A stretch of DNA of 64,000 nt from Oscillospiraceae bacterium (GCA_015064285.1 SVSN01000009.1:1-64000), one strand, 5' to 3'. Counted from the stretch's first letter, positions 38,347 to 48,781 are shown. The notes: generated from the letters alone by a model not told the origin. Made by a program: numbers and translations.

Positions 38347-39906
38347 TCAGTACCGGATGGGAATCAGTTCGATTCCTTCATCCTTGCCCAGATTCCGGCT
38401 GTACTGCTTGTCGGCGGCATTGTTCCAGTGTTCGTGAACACCCAGACTGCCTACCGGATTGCCGTAGCCATCCTGATAAACGGTTCCGGAGGGAGCACAG
38501 TCGGCAAGAGCCGCTTCCACAAGTGAGTTGTCAGCAGTATGACCGTCCGGCAGAACACTGTCCCATTTGGTGTCGCCAACCGCTTCGGCTGCTGCTTTTT
38601 CCGCCAGCAGGAAATCCAGCACCACGGAGTCAATGGCCACGGGATCCTGAGAAGCAAAGAAGGAGCACGGCCAGCCGGCGCCCGCTTTTGTTCCGTCTCC
38701 GAAAGGAGCAGAAAGCCATTTTTCATCCAAAGTCAGACTGGAACCCTGGGTCAGTGTGGCAGCCAGTGCATCACACAGATACAGGAAAGTCTTGCCGCCG
38801 GCATCCGCATTGGAGGTCAGATCCACCAGGACACTGTAGGTACCCATATCCCGTTTCGGTAGATCCCAGAGTTCTGTGGGGGTTCCGAAATAATCCAGCG
38901 CCGCCACATAGTGATGGATACCGGAATAGGACGGGGGACCTGTACGGAAGTGCTTGGGGAAGACAAAGGTGCCGTCGTCTTTGGCATGAGCGGGCATTAC
39001 CGTTCCGAAATGGTTCTTGGCACTGGCAGTAAATCCGGCCAGCGTATGTCCGCGCAGGTTGAACAGGTTGATCATGTAGGTGGCTTCCGTAACACATTCC
39101 GGCCAGAATGTGGGATTGACCGTTGCATACCCGTCATAATCCGGCCAGTTGTCTTCGGAAAAATCATGAGACCAGCGGATGGGCTTGGCAGTGTCCGCTT
39201 CCACATCGTCATTGAAGCCGCCGAACCGGATCCCATCCAGCTGTCCGCCGCTGAGCAGAAGCTGAATATAGGTAGGAATGTTTCTGGAAGGGTCAATAAG
39301 CGTGATGTCTTCCGGTGCCACGCCGAATTCCACCAGCAGCTTCAGCAGCGTCAGCATTGTAACGGGGGCAGGGTAATATCCACCGATGCTTTTATTATCC
39401 GCATCTCCGTTGCCTGTTACATTCATGTTGGCTTTGATGACGATTTTTTCCCCGGCAGTATATCCCTTTTCCTCGCCGGTTTTCCGTTTGTTGAAATCCC
39501 GGAACAGGGCGTCAAGAGCATCATTGATGTTCTCTTTCCCGGCCAGCTGGCAAAGAGAATCCGTCAGCATCTGCCGCACAATATCTTCATCGTAATTTTT
39601 TCGGAGCCACCAGTAGCCGCTGCCGTTCCAGTCAAAGACTTCCGGATGGTGTGCCCAGGTAACTCTGCCGGGATGTACACCAATTCCTGTACCTGCAGGC
39701 AGGGTATATTCCGGCATAACCGGTTCCGGCTCTGTTTCCGCTTCGGTTTCTGTTTCGGTTGTATCTTCCTTTACAGGTTCAGCTGCAGTTTGTTCTTCAG
39801 TGGTGGGTAGTGTATTTGGTTCTTCTGTATTTCCCCGGCAGGCTGTCAGCGGCAGCAGCAGTACGCCGGCAAGCAGCAGGGCAAGCAGTCGTCTCACTTC
39901 AGTCAA
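38347..39906 (-). CDS. Secreted DUF362-like lipoprotein
   Basis: Lipobox LLPLTACRG; Thr/Glu-rich linker; DUF362-like sequence (VIKANMNVTGNGDADNKSIGGYYPAPVTMLTLLKLLVEFGV). Confidence 0.65.
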   Translation of the reverse strand: MTEVRRLLALLLAGVLLLPLTACRGNTEEPNTLPTTEEQTAAEPVKEDTTETETEAETEPEPVMPEYTLPAGTGIGVHPGRVTWAHHPEVFDWNGSGYWWLRKNYDEDIVRQMLTDSLCQLAGKENINDALDALFRDFNKRKTGEEKGYTAGEKIVIKANMNVTGNGDADNKSIGGYYPAPVTMLTLLKLLVEFGVAPEDITLIDPSRNIPTYIQLLLSGGQLDGIRFGGFNDDVEADTAKPIRWSHDFSEDNWPDYDGYATVNPTFWPECVTEATYMINLFNLRGHTLAGFTASAKNHFGTVMPAHAKDDGTFVFPKHFRTGPPSYSGIHHYVAALDYFGTPTELWDLPKRDMGTYSVLVDLTSNADAGGKTFLYLCDALAATLTQGSSLTLDEKWLSAPFGDGTKAGAGWPCSFFASQDPVAIDSVVLDFLLAEKAAAEAVGDTKWDSVLPDGHTADNSLVEAALADCAPSGTVYQDGYGNPVGSLGVHEHWNNAADKQYSRNLGKDEGIELIPIRY

Positions 39907-40071
39907 ATCTCCTTCCGGTATAGGATTGTTCTGTTTGTCTGACTATATCATAACAAAGATGCTGTCGGAAATCAATCGTTTTCAAAAGAAAAAACAAAAA
40001 TTCAGTCTGTCCGAAACAACAGAAAAACGGCCTGCAAAGCTGCATAGCCGTTTTCATGTTTTATCAGAGAA

Positions 40072-43000
40072 TTACTTTTCCACAACGATGGTCTTGATTT
40101 CAAAGGGATGGAATTCCAGTGCGATCCTGCCGTCAACAACGGGGATTTCCACACCGTCTTCTTCCAGCAGATTGGTCACGGTTACACGCTTGGCACCGGG
40201 GATTTCCACCGTGCAGCCGGTCTGGTTCCGTTCGCATTCGTACAGACGGAGAACAAAAGCATCGGAATCTTCCGCAGCTTTCACTGCTTCACAGATTACA
40301 TTGGGCGCAGATACGGTAAACAGAGGTGCGATATCCAGAACACCGTTCACTGCCACAGGCTTGTAGTTCAGCTCATAAGCCGGGTATACAACATTTTCAG
40401 CCGCGAATGCACCGATGTGGGGCAGCAGGGAATAGGTCATATAGTGTACGCCGTTGTCGGAGATGGGGTCGGGACGGTAGCAGCCCTTCTGCAGAGTCAG
40501 GCGCATATCGGATTCTTCTACGGAGATGCCGTACTTGCAGTCATTCAGCACAGCCACGCCGTACCGGGATTCGGAAATATCGGACCAGCGGTGGTTGCAC
40601 ACTTCAAACTTGGCGGCTTCCAGAGAGGTGTTCCGGGTGGTGGGACGTTCCACGTGACCGAACTGAATTTCGTTCTTCATGAAGGCAGTCCGTACATTTA
40701 CGTCGAAACCGGCCTTCAGCAGAGCGTGATGTTCGTTCCAGTCCAGCTTCATTTCGTAGTCGATTCTGGGATCGTCTGCGTAGAATACGGTGTCCACAAC
40801 AGCAGTGGAAGTTCCCGACAGTCTGTAGGAAGTACGGACACGGTATTCCACAGCACCATCAGCCACTACTTCACGGGAAAGCATATCGGTTACGGCAAAG
40901 AGCTTGCGGAAGATATCGTCTTCGATTTCCCAGTTGTCGTAGTCGGTGCACAGGTTTTCGCCGAACCACAGGGTACCGAGAGCGGCGCCGGAAGCCTTCT
41001 TTACCTGTCTGTTCACACGCTTGTCGATCAGGGAGGAGATGTAGCCGGCTTCGTCAAAGGTTACGGTGTAGATGGGAGTTTCCAGCACATTGCCGCAGGC
41101 CTTGAACGCACTTTCACAGGGAGCAGATTCTCCGGCGGTCAGGGATACGGCAGCCATAGCGGGAATCGCAGCAGCTACAGCAGTCTTGGGTTTTCCGTCT
41201 GCGTCGGTGTAACTCTGGGTCTTCACACCCGCAAAGGACAGCTCACCGTCCAGTATGGTCACACCGGTGCGGTCAAAGGACAGGGGATTGTACAGAGATA
41301 TGGTACCGCCCTGTTCCTTTGCCAGAGAAGCAGCACAGTCTGCGGTAATATCGTTCACATCGGCGATCAGCTTCTGCATTTCCGGGAAGGCAATTTCGTA
41401 TACCTTGGGAATGCTGGTGCCGGGCAGAATGTCGTGGAACTGGTTCTTCAGGACGATCTTGTAGAATTCGTCACGGACATACCGGTCGGTCTTGCCGGAG
41501 AGCACGCCGAACAGTTCCATGTTCCGCAGGGCAATTTCTGCCAGACGGTTGTTCTTCTTCACATCGTGCATCTGGGTCAGGGTACCGCGGTGGTATTCCA
41601 GGTACAGTTCTCCGTCGTACAGAGGCAGTCTGTCGCGCCGTTCTTCCAGTCTCTGCATATACGCGGAAACGGTAGTAGGTTCGATGGTGGGCATACCGTC
41701 CAGGTCACGTACACGCTTCATGTATTCCAGCATGCCGTAGGTGGGGCCGCCGCCGCCGTCGCCGTAACCGTAGGCAACCAGCCGGCTGTCGTTGGAATGC
41801 TTGTCGCGGATTTCCCCTACCGCACCGTTCAGGGTGGGTACATCGGGGATCAGATGCATCCGGTTCAGGTGAGTCATGACTTCGGTACCGTCAATACCAC
41901 GCCAGATAAAGGTATCAGCCGGGAAAGTGTTCAGGTCGCTCCAGGACATCTTGGTGGTGTAGAAATATTTTACACCCGCCCCCTGCATGATCTGGGGAAT
42001 GGCGCCGTTGTAGCCGAAGGTATCGGGCAGCCAGAATGCATCGGAACGGTAGCCCAGATACTTCTGGGTGAATCGCTGACCGTACAGGAACTGACGTACC
42101 ATGGATTCGCCGCCGGTTACGTTGCAGTCACATTCAACCCATACGCCGCCGTTGGGTTCGTAGCGGCCTTCGGCAACCTTCTGCTTAATGCCTTCGAAAA
42201 TATCGGGATAATATTCCCGCATCCAGTCCAGATGGAGTGCGGAGGACTGAATGAAGGTGTAGTCGGGATACAGCTCCATCAGGTTCAGAGCTTCAGCATA
42301 GGTTCTGGCGCACTTGCGGATGGTTTCGGACACGGGCCAGAGCCATGCGGTGTCCATGTGGGAATGACCGATCAGACCGATGTAGCCTCTGGAACGGTCG
42401 CCGCCGGGATGCTTTTCCAGTGCGGGTGCCAGAATGGGAATGATCTTTTCCGCACAGGCACGCAGTTCGTCTTCGGTGGCATAGGCAACGTCCTGAATCA
42501 GGTGGGGGAAAGCGTCCATCAGGCATTCATGGGCTTTGATGGCGGTAAAGTTGTTTTCCGGCAGACGGGCAATCTGCAGAACGGTGGACAAATCAAAGCA
42601 GAAATCACGGAAGGTTTCGTCCAGGATGCACAGACGGATGCCGTGATAGGTCTTGGTGAAGTTATTCTGTGCCCGGTCCTGACCGTAGGAACTGTAGGGA
42701 GAACAGCCCAGACAGTCGTGGCCTGCGTAGCATTCAAAGTCCAGGGTAAAAGTCTCGCCGGCCCTGGCGCAGCCGGATACAAACATGGCGGAGTGCATGC
42801 CGCCAAGGAAATTGTTCTTGGAGTTGATAATCCCTGCGGGTTTGCCGTCACGGTAGCAGAGGATTTCCACGGCATCCGCATCGGGGATGACACAGAAAAT
42901 CTTGCCGTCAGCACAGTCCGGCACGGTTACTTCCGTGTGGAGCCAGATGTTGCCGTATTCATTTCCCCAGTGAGCACCGGGATCGATGGGGTTCATGCAG

Positions 43001-43155
43001 GAAGGGCAGGGAGGCAGACGCAGATGTTCATCGGTTGCAAAGGCCAGAACGGTATCTGCACGGCCGATGGTACGGAAAATATGCGCTGCATACCGTTCCA
43101 GAACATTGTCGTATTTCCGGTAGGTACGCTGGATATAAGGAGTATGGTTCATCAT
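40072..43155 (-). CDS. GH38-type alpha-mannosidase
   Basis: GHSHMDTAWLWPVSETIRKCARTYAE; YEPNGGVWVECDCNVTGGESMVRQFLYG; FWLPDTFGYNGAIPQIM. Start re-called to 43155. Confidence 0.92.
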   Translation of the reverse strand: MMNHTPYIQRTYRKYDNVLERYAAHIFRTIGRADTVLAFATDEHLRLPPCPSCMNPIDPGAHWGNEYGNIWLHTEVTVPDCADGKIFCVIPDADAVEILCYRDGKPAGIINSKNNFLGGMHSAMFVSGCARAGETFTLDFECYAGHDCLGCSPYSSYGQDRAQNNFTKTYHGIRLCILDETFRDFCFDLSTVLQIARLPENNFTAIKAHECLMDAFPHLIQDVAYATEDELRACAEKIIPILAPALEKHPGGDRSRGYIGLIGHSHMDTAWLWPVSETIRKCARTYAEALNLMELYPDYTFIQSSALHLDWMREYYPDIFEGIKQKVAEGRYEPNGGVWVECDCNVTGGESMVRQFLYGQRFTQKYLGYRSDAFWLPDTFGYNGAIPQIMQGAGVKYFYTTKMSWSDLNTFPADTFIWRGIDGTEVMTHLNRMHLIPDVPTLNGAVGEIRDKHSNDSRLVAYGYGDGGGGPTYGMLEYMKRVRDLDGMPTIEPTTVSAYMQRLEERRDRLPLYDGELYLEYHRGTLTQMHDVKKNNRLAEIALRNMELFGVLSGKTDRYVRDEFYKIVLKNQFHDILPGTSIPKVYEIAFPEMQKLIADVNDITADCAASLAKEQGGTISLYNPLSFDRTGVTILDGELSFAGVKTQSYTDADGKPKTAVAAAIPAMAAVSLTAGESAPCESAFKACGNVLETPIYTVTFDEAGYISSLIDKRVNRQVKKASGAALGTLWFGENLCTDYDNWEIEDDIFRKLFAVTDMLSREVVADGAVEYRVRTSYRLSGTSTAVVDTVFYADDPRIDYEMKLDWNEHHALLKAGFDVNVRTAFMKNEIQFGHVERPTTRNTSLEAAKFEVCNHRWSDISESRYGVAVLNDCKYGISVEESDMRLTLQKGCYRPDPISDNGVHYMTYSLLPHIGAFAAENVVYPAYELNYKPVAVNGVLDIAPLFTVSAPNVICEAVKAAEDSDAFVLRLYECERNQTGCTVEIPGAKRVTVTNLLEEDGVEIPVVDGRIALEFHPFEIKTIVVEK

Positions 43156-43283
43156 AGCGCTGATCCTTTCTTGTCGGTATATGTTTTCGTTCCTATTATA
43201 ACAGAGATGCAGTATGTTGTCAATCGGGAGTTTGCGGCGGAAAATAACCTTGCAAAGAAAAGTAAAAACTCCCCCGAAAACGA

Positions 43284-43312
43284 TTGACAACGGCGGGGGA
43301 GTGTGCTATAAT
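43284..43312 (+). promoter_or_regulatory. Perfect consensus sigma-70 promoter for the SCIFF locus
   Basis: TTGACA - 17 nt - TATAAT. Confidence 0.85.
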
Positions 43313-43349
43313 AACAGAGTATTATTTTACCTTACCGGAGGTTCATCTC

Positions 43350-43508
43350 ATGGAACATATCAAGACTCTGAAGACCCGTAACCTGTGCAAGAGCGTAAAG
43401 AAGGGTGGCTGCGGCGAATGCCAGACCTCCTGCCAGTCCGCCTGCAAGACCAGCTGCGGTATCGCCAACCAGAAGTGCGAAAACAAGACCGCAAAGGAAT
43501 CCAAGTAA
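43350..43508 (+). CDS. Six-cysteine peptide SCIFF (ranthipeptide precursor)
   Basis: MEHIKTLKTRNLCKSVKKGGCGECQTSCQSACKTSCGIANQKCENKTAKESK; recognisable SCIFF sequence next to its maturase. Confidence 0.95.
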   Translation: MEHIKTLKTRNLCKSVKKGGCGECQTSCQSACKTSCGIANQKCENKTAKESK

Positions 43509-43516
43509 TTCCGGAA

Positions 43517-43544
43517 ATGTCGCCCGAAAACGGCGGCATTTTTT
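43517..43544 (+). terminator. Intrinsic terminator between SCIFF precursor and maturase
   Basis: AUGUCGCC CGAAAAC GGCGGCAU UUUUU, 8-bp stem (one GU) then U-tract. Confidence 0.7.
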
Positions 43545-43573
43545 CATCATAAACAGAATCAAGGGGAAAAATC

Positions 43574-45031
43574 ATGATCCATCAATATAAACTGGGCGGG
43601 TACAACATTGTACTGGACATCTGCTCCGGTGCTGTACACGTGGTGGACGATGTGGCATACGATATCATTGCCATGTTTGAGGAAAACAGCAGGGAAGCTG
43701 TTCTGGCCGCCATGTATGAAAAATATGCCGGAAAAGACGGTATTACTGCTGCGGATATCGAAGAATGTTATGCCCAGATCGAAGAACTGCGGGATAACGA
43801 AGAACTGTTTGCGCCGGATACCTTTGAAGAAATGGCCGGCTATCTGAAGGAAAAAACTGCCGGTGTGGTCAAGGCGCTTTGTCTCCATATCGCACACACC
43901 TGTAACCTGAACTGTTCTTACTGCTTCGCAAGCCAGGGGAAGTACCACGGCGAACGGGCAGTTATGTCCTATGAAGTGGGTAAACAGGCGCTGGATTTCC
44001 TGGTAGCCAATTCCGGTACCCGCCATAATCTGGAAGTGGACTTTTTCGGCGGCGAACCGCTGATGAACTTCGATGTGGTCAAGCAGCTGGTGGCTTATGC
44101 CAGAGAACTGGAAAAAACCTATGACAAGAACTTCCGCTTCACCCTGACCACCAACGGTGTGCTGATTGACGATGATGTGATCGATTTCGCCAACCGGGAA
44201 ATGAGCAATGTGGTGCTGTCTCTGGACGGCCGTAAGGAGGTACACGACCGGTTCCGGGTGGATTATAGCGGCAAGGGCAGCTGGGAAAAGATCGTTCCCA
44301 AGTTCCAGAAGCTGGTGAAATCCAGAGAAGGTCTGCCGGATAAGACTTACTATATGCGCGGTACCTTCACCCATGCCAACCCCGATTTCCTAGCTGACAT
44401 CAAAACCATGCTGGATCTGGGCTTTACCGAACTGAGCATGGAACCGGTTGTCTGTGCCGCGGGTGATCCTTCCGAACTGACGCCCGAGGATATCGCCATC
44501 GTCATGGAACAGTACGAACAGCTGGCAGAACTGATGATTGAACGGGACAAGGAAGGCCGTCCCTTCACTTTCTATCACTATATGATCGATCTGCAGGGTG
44601 GGCCCTGTATTTACAAGCGGATTTCCGGCTGCGGTTCCGGTACGGAATACATGGCGGTGACCCCCTGGGGGGATCTGTACCCCTGTCATCAGTTTGTGGG
44701 CGATGAAAAGTATCTGCTTGGCAATGTGTTTGACGGTGTGAAGAATACCGGGATTCAGGAAGAATTCCTGTCCTGCAATGTATACGCCCGTCCCGAATGC
44801 AGAGACTGCTGGGCACGCCTGTACTGCTCCGGGGGATGCGCTGCCAATGCATACCACGCCACCGGTTCCGTCAAGGGAATCTACAAGCCCGGCTGTGATC
44901 TGTTCCGCAAGCGTATGGAATGCGCCATCCTGGTGGCAGTTACCAGGGAATTTGCAGAGGATGCCGAGGGTTCTGACTGTGCTTCCTGCAGTGACTGTGA
45001 TGACTGCAGCGACTGCACCTCCTGCGTATGA
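43574..45031 (+). CDS. SCIFF radical SAM/SPASM maturase with Cys-rich C-terminal extension
   Basis: CNLNCSYCFAS; SPASM Cys set (CGSGTEYMAVTPWGDLYPCHQF ... CRDCWARLYCSGGC); tail GSDCASCSDCDDCSDCTSCV. Confidence 0.95.
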   Translation: MIHQYKLGGYNIVLDICSGAVHVVDDVAYDIIAMFEENSREAVLAAMYEKYAGKDGITAADIEECYAQIEELRDNEELFAPDTFEEMAGYLKEKTAGVVKALCLHIAHTCNLNCSYCFASQGKYHGERAVMSYEVGKQALDFLVANSGTRHNLEVDFFGGEPLMNFDVVKQLVAYARELEKTYDKNFRFTLTTNGVLIDDDVIDFANREMSNVVLSLDGRKEVHDRFRVDYSGKGSWEKIVPKFQKLVKSREGLPDKTYYMRGTFTHANPDFLADIKTMLDLGFTELSMEPVVCAAGDPSELTPEDIAIVMEQYEQLAELMIERDKEGRPFTFYHYMIDLQGGPCIYKRISGCGSGTEYMAVTPWGDLYPCHQFVGDEKYLLGNVFDGVKNTGIQEEFLSCNVYARPECRDCWARLYCSGGCAANAYHATGSVKGIYKPGCDLFRKRMECAILVAVTREFAEDAEGSDCASCSDCDDCSDCTSCV

Positions 45032-46359
45032 ATACCCCTATCTGTGATTTTGTAAATACATACAGGGAAAAAGAAACCCTGCGGCTTCATATGCCGGGAC
45101 ACAAGGGGAAAAAGCTGCTGGGCATGGAAGGGCTGGATCTGACCGAGATTGCCGGTGCGGACAGCCTGTACGAGGCGGAAGGCATCATAAAAGAAAGCGA
45201 AGGAAACGCATCACGGCTGTTCGGCTGTCCTACGTTCTATTCCACCGAAGGTTCTTCCCACTGCATCCGTGCCATGCTGTATCTGGCCTGCCTGCAGGCA
45301 AAGGCATCGGGTAGAAAACCGGTGATTGCCGCCGGACGGAACGCCCATAAGACTTTTCTGACTGCTTCTGTTCTGCTGGATTTTGATCCGGTCTGGCTTA
45401 CCCCCGAAAAGCCCGATTCCTACCTGTCCTGTCTGCTGACGCCGGCGGAAGTGGAACGGGTTCTGGACGAATATCCGGTGACAGCGGTATACCTGACCAG
45501 CCCTGATTATCTGGGAAACACCGCGGATATCGCCGGGATTGCCGCCGTGTGCCATGCCCATGGTGCCCTGCTGCTGGTGGACAATGCCCACGGGGCGTAC
45601 CTGCATTTTCTGCCGGAACCGGTGCATCCCATGGATCTGGGAGCGGATCTGTGCTGTGATTCTGCCCACAAGACCCTGCCTGCCCTGACCGGTGCCGCCT
45701 ATCTGCATATAGCACAGAATGCCGATCCGTTTTTTACAGGAGAGGCCAAAAACGCTCTGTCTCTGTTTGGCTCCACCAGCCCCTCTTACCTGATTCTGCA
45801 GTCTCTGGACGCGGTAAACGGTTATCTGGCGGACGGATACCGGGAAAAATTGGCGGGTTTTGTCCGACTGACGGAGGAATGCCGGGAAAGGCTGACGGCG
45901 CAGGGATATACTTTCTGCGGAAATGAACCTTTGAAGCTGACGGTCGCCGCAAAGCCTTACGGATACCGCGGCACGGAGCTGGCGGATCTTCTGCGGGAGA
46001 AGAACATGGAATGCGAGTTTGCCGATCCGGATTTTCTGGTGGCTATGGTGACGCCGGAAACCGGTGCGGACGGGCTGACAAGACTGACAGAGGCACTGCT
46101 GTCTGTTCCACGGAGAACGCCTGCTGCGGAAATGCCGCCCCGGTTCAGTCTGCCGGAGAGAGTCTTATCTCCCAGAGAAGCCGCTTTTTCGCCCGGAGAA
46201 ACGCTGCCTGCGGAAGCCTGCAGGGGACGGGTACTGGCGGCGGTAACGGTTGGCTGTCCTCCGGCTGTGCCTATTGTGGTCTGCGGCGAACGGATTGACG
46301 ATGACGCCATTGCCGCATTCCGGTATTACGGTATCGAAACCTGTACAGTGATCAAGTAA
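45028..46359 (+). CDS. Orn/Lys/Arg decarboxylase-like fold type I PLP enzyme
   Basis: LHMPGHKGK; STEGSSHCIRAML; DNAHGAYLHF; CDSAHKTLPALTGAAYLH; ATGA overlap with upstream maturase. Confidence 0.88.
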   Translation: MNTPICDFVNTYREKETLRLHMPGHKGKKLLGMEGLDLTEIAGADSLYEAEGIIKESEGNASRLFGCPTFYSTEGSSHCIRAMLYLACLQAKASGRKPVIAAGRNAHKTFLTASVLLDFDPVWLTPEKPDSYLSCLLTPAEVERVLDEYPVTAVYLTSPDYLGNTADIAGIAAVCHAHGALLLVDNAHGAYLHFLPEPVHPMDLGADLCCDSAHKTLPALTGAAYLHIAQNADPFFTGEAKNALSLFGSTSPSYLILQSLDAVNGYLADGYREKLAGFVRLTEECRERLTAQGYTFCGNEPLKLTVAAKPYGYRGTELADLLREKNMECEFADPDFLVAMVTPETGADGLTRLTEALLSVPRRTPAAEMPPRFSLPERVLSPREAAFSPGETLPAEACRGRVLAAVTVGCPPAVPIVVCGERIDDDAIAAFRYYGIETCTVIK

Positions 46360-46489
46360 ACATAAGACCTTCTGCCCAAAAAGCAGGAGGTTTTTTTGTG
46401 CAGAAATCCGGTTTTGGGAAAGATTTTAGGGAAAACCGGATGGCGGTTGTCCTATACAGTGAAACCAAAAAATACCAGGGAGGTTTGTT

Positions 46490-48763
46490 ATGCGGAAACT
46501 GTTATGGATACTGGCGGGTGTATGTCTGCTTGCGTCAGGCTGCGGAAAAACGGAAGTTGAGGATCCGAACCGGCTGACCCATGTATACGCTCCTGTTGTG
46601 GAAAGTCAGGACGAACGGCTGAACGCTTCCAGCGGCATCTGGCCGGTGGGGGAGGGATATGGGTATGTGTATAACTATGACAACCGGAAAAGCGGAGAGG
46701 CATGGGAACACGGTCTGCAGATGGTGATAACGGACGGGAAAGGGAATGTTCTGTCCGATCAGGCGGTGGATGGGGTGGCATATCCCCATTTCATTAACGA
46801 CTTTGCCGTAGGAGACAACGGTGTGTACGTTTTTTATCCCGGGTCTGAAAAGTATGCTTATGTGATAGCGCGGCTCGGATGGGACGGCTCCGTCACGGAA
46901 ATGCCTGTCAGTGACTGGAAACCCGGCAGCGCAAACACCAATATTCCGGAAGCGCTGACCATGGAATCGGATATTCCGCTGACGGAAACGGAAGACGGCG
47001 TTGCCGTGGTCTGGGGAAAACGATGTGTCCTGCTGGATGAAAATCTGACAGCGGTGGGTGAGATAGAATTGCCCGGGCAGGGAGACATGGTGTTTGCCGA
47101 AGACGATTGCCTGTGGATCACCTATAAAACCAAAGAGGGACGGGCGCTTGGCAGGGCGGAGGAGGGTGTGTTTACAGAAATCTGTGCTCTGCCGGAACGG
47201 TTTCAGGATCCCATCCAGGTGAACTGGCGGCCGGTGATCGCCTGTGAAGACGGCTGGCTGTACGGATGGGATTCGGCAGGGATTTTCCGGTGGCAGTTCA
47301 CAGAGGAGACAGAGGAACCGGTGTATGAGGAGATTCTCTCCTTTCAGAATTCCGCCATTCCCGGTGTAAAAGTCCGTGCCGTACAGCGGATTCCCGGAAA
47401 AACACCGTTTTATTCGGTGCGGTATGCCAGAGGAAACGGTTCTTTCCAGAAGACTGCTCTGTACGAACCGGCGCCGGATCTGGATCTGTCGGAGCTGACG
47501 GTGCTGAATCTGGTGTGCTCGGGATGGAACTTTGATCTGTCGGAGATGGTGATCGAGTTCAACCGCACCCACCGGGACGCCAGAATTCAGATGGTGGAAT
47601 ACGATGACTACCAGAAAATGCAGCTGGATCTGGACAACGGACTGGTGACGGCAGATCTGCTTTACAATATCACATGGAATCCTATGGATCTGCTGCCGCT
47701 GATGACCGGGGAAGTGAAGCCGGAGGATATCGCCCCCTGCGTGCTGAACCAGTTCGGACAAGACGGAGCACTGTATGAAATATCTCCGAATATTACATTT
47801 TCTGCCCTGTACGGCAGACAGGATCAGGTTGCTTCCCTTGCCGGCTGGACGCTGGAAGAATTTCTGGATTATGCCGATAGTCTGCAGGCGGGAGAATATC
47901 TGATTGAGGATGTGGGGCAGACCTACTCGTACTTTGCACTGTTTGACGGCAGAGCATACGAACCGTTTATCCGTGACGGCAAGGCATCTTTTACCGATCC
48001 GCTGTACATCCGGTATCTCACATGGCTGTCCACCGTTCCCGTGGAGGGACAGAAGTACATGGATCACGGTTCCAGCAATGTGGGTGCACTACTGGCCGGG
48101 GAGATCACGGAAGATCAGGTCGTGGTGGAAACCGGTGGGGAGAATCTGTATTATAACGGAAAAATCAAGTTTGACAGCAGCTCGTTCACTTCACTGCAGC
48201 GGATGATGCGCCTGTACCACACCTTCGGCACGGATGAAATCGCCTTTGTCGGGTATCCTACCCAGTCCGGAAACGGTGTCAGCGTGGGTTGGAGCGGTGT
48301 CTACTGTATTCCCCAGACCTGCCGGGATCCCGGGCTGGCGTGGGAATTCATCGAAAGCCTGCTGCTTGCCGCTGCAGAGCTGCCGGAAACGGATCATCAG
48401 ATTGGTGACCTGAACTTCACTACACTGGCAAAGCCGTATTACGATTATCTGGAATCCATGCGTGGATGGGGCAGCTTCCGGGCATATGATAACAGCGTCG
48501 GGAACAGTGGCTGGAATCTGGAACTGGATGAAAACGGTACTCGGCTGGGGATGCCCGGTTCCCTCTTTGAAGTGAACGATCGGACAATAGAGAACCTCCG
48601 CTGGCTGTACGAAAACGCAGGCAGTCCCGGCGGATACCCGTGGGAAATCCGGGATATTGCCTACGAAGAAGAATCCCGCTATCTTGCCGGTGCCATCACA
48701 GCAGAGGAATGCGCGGACATTGTCCAGAGCCGGGTGAGTATTTATCTGGCGGAGCATTCGTGA
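46490..48763 (+). CDS. Solute-binding-like lipoprotein, tandem paralog 1
   Basis: Lipobox LLASGCGK; YEPAPDLDLSELTVLNLVC; C-terminal SRYLAGAITAEECADIVQSRVSIYLAEHS. Confidence 0.8.
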   Translation: MRKLLWILAGVCLLASGCGKTEVEDPNRLTHVYAPVVESQDERLNASSGIWPVGEGYGYVYNYDNRKSGEAWEHGLQMVITDGKGNVLSDQAVDGVAYPHFINDFAVGDNGVYVFYPGSEKYAYVIARLGWDGSVTEMPVSDWKPGSANTNIPEALTMESDIPLTETEDGVAVVWGKRCVLLDENLTAVGEIELPGQGDMVFAEDDCLWITYKTKEGRALGRAEEGVFTEICALPERFQDPIQVNWRPVIACEDGWLYGWDSAGIFRWQFTEETEEPVYEEILSFQNSAIPGVKVRAVQRIPGKTPFYSVRYARGNGSFQKTALYEPAPDLDLSELTVLNLVCSGWNFDLSEMVIEFNRTHRDARIQMVEYDDYQKMQLDLDNGLVTADLLYNITWNPMDLLPLMTGEVKPEDIAPCVLNQFGQDGALYEISPNITFSALYGRQDQVASLAGWTLEEFLDYADSLQAGEYLIEDVGQTYSYFALFDGRAYEPFIRDGKASFTDPLYIRYLTWLSTVPVEGQKYMDHGSSNVGALLAGEITEDQVVVETGGENLYYNGKIKFDSSSFTSLQRMMRLYHTFGTDEIAFVGYPTQSGNGVSVGWSGVYCIPQTCRDPGLAWEFIESLLLAAAELPETDHQIGDLNFTTLAKPYYDYLESMRGWGSFRAYDNSVGNSGWNLELDENGTRLGMPGSLFEVNDRTIENLRWLYENAGSPGGYPWEIRDIAYEEESRYLAGAITAEECADIVQSRVSIYLAEHS

Positions 48764-48781
48764 ATGTTTGGGCAGAATCTA

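Noticed and set aside
40108-43287. 1059-aa + strand ORF antisense to alpha-mannosidase
   Set aside because: The GH38 gene on the - strand is unambiguous; the antisense ORF has no recognisable domain and is explained by codon bias.
46535-48067. 510-aa antisense ORF under lipoprotein paralog 1
   Set aside because: The sense gene has a lipobox, SD and conserved paralogs; the antisense product has no motif.
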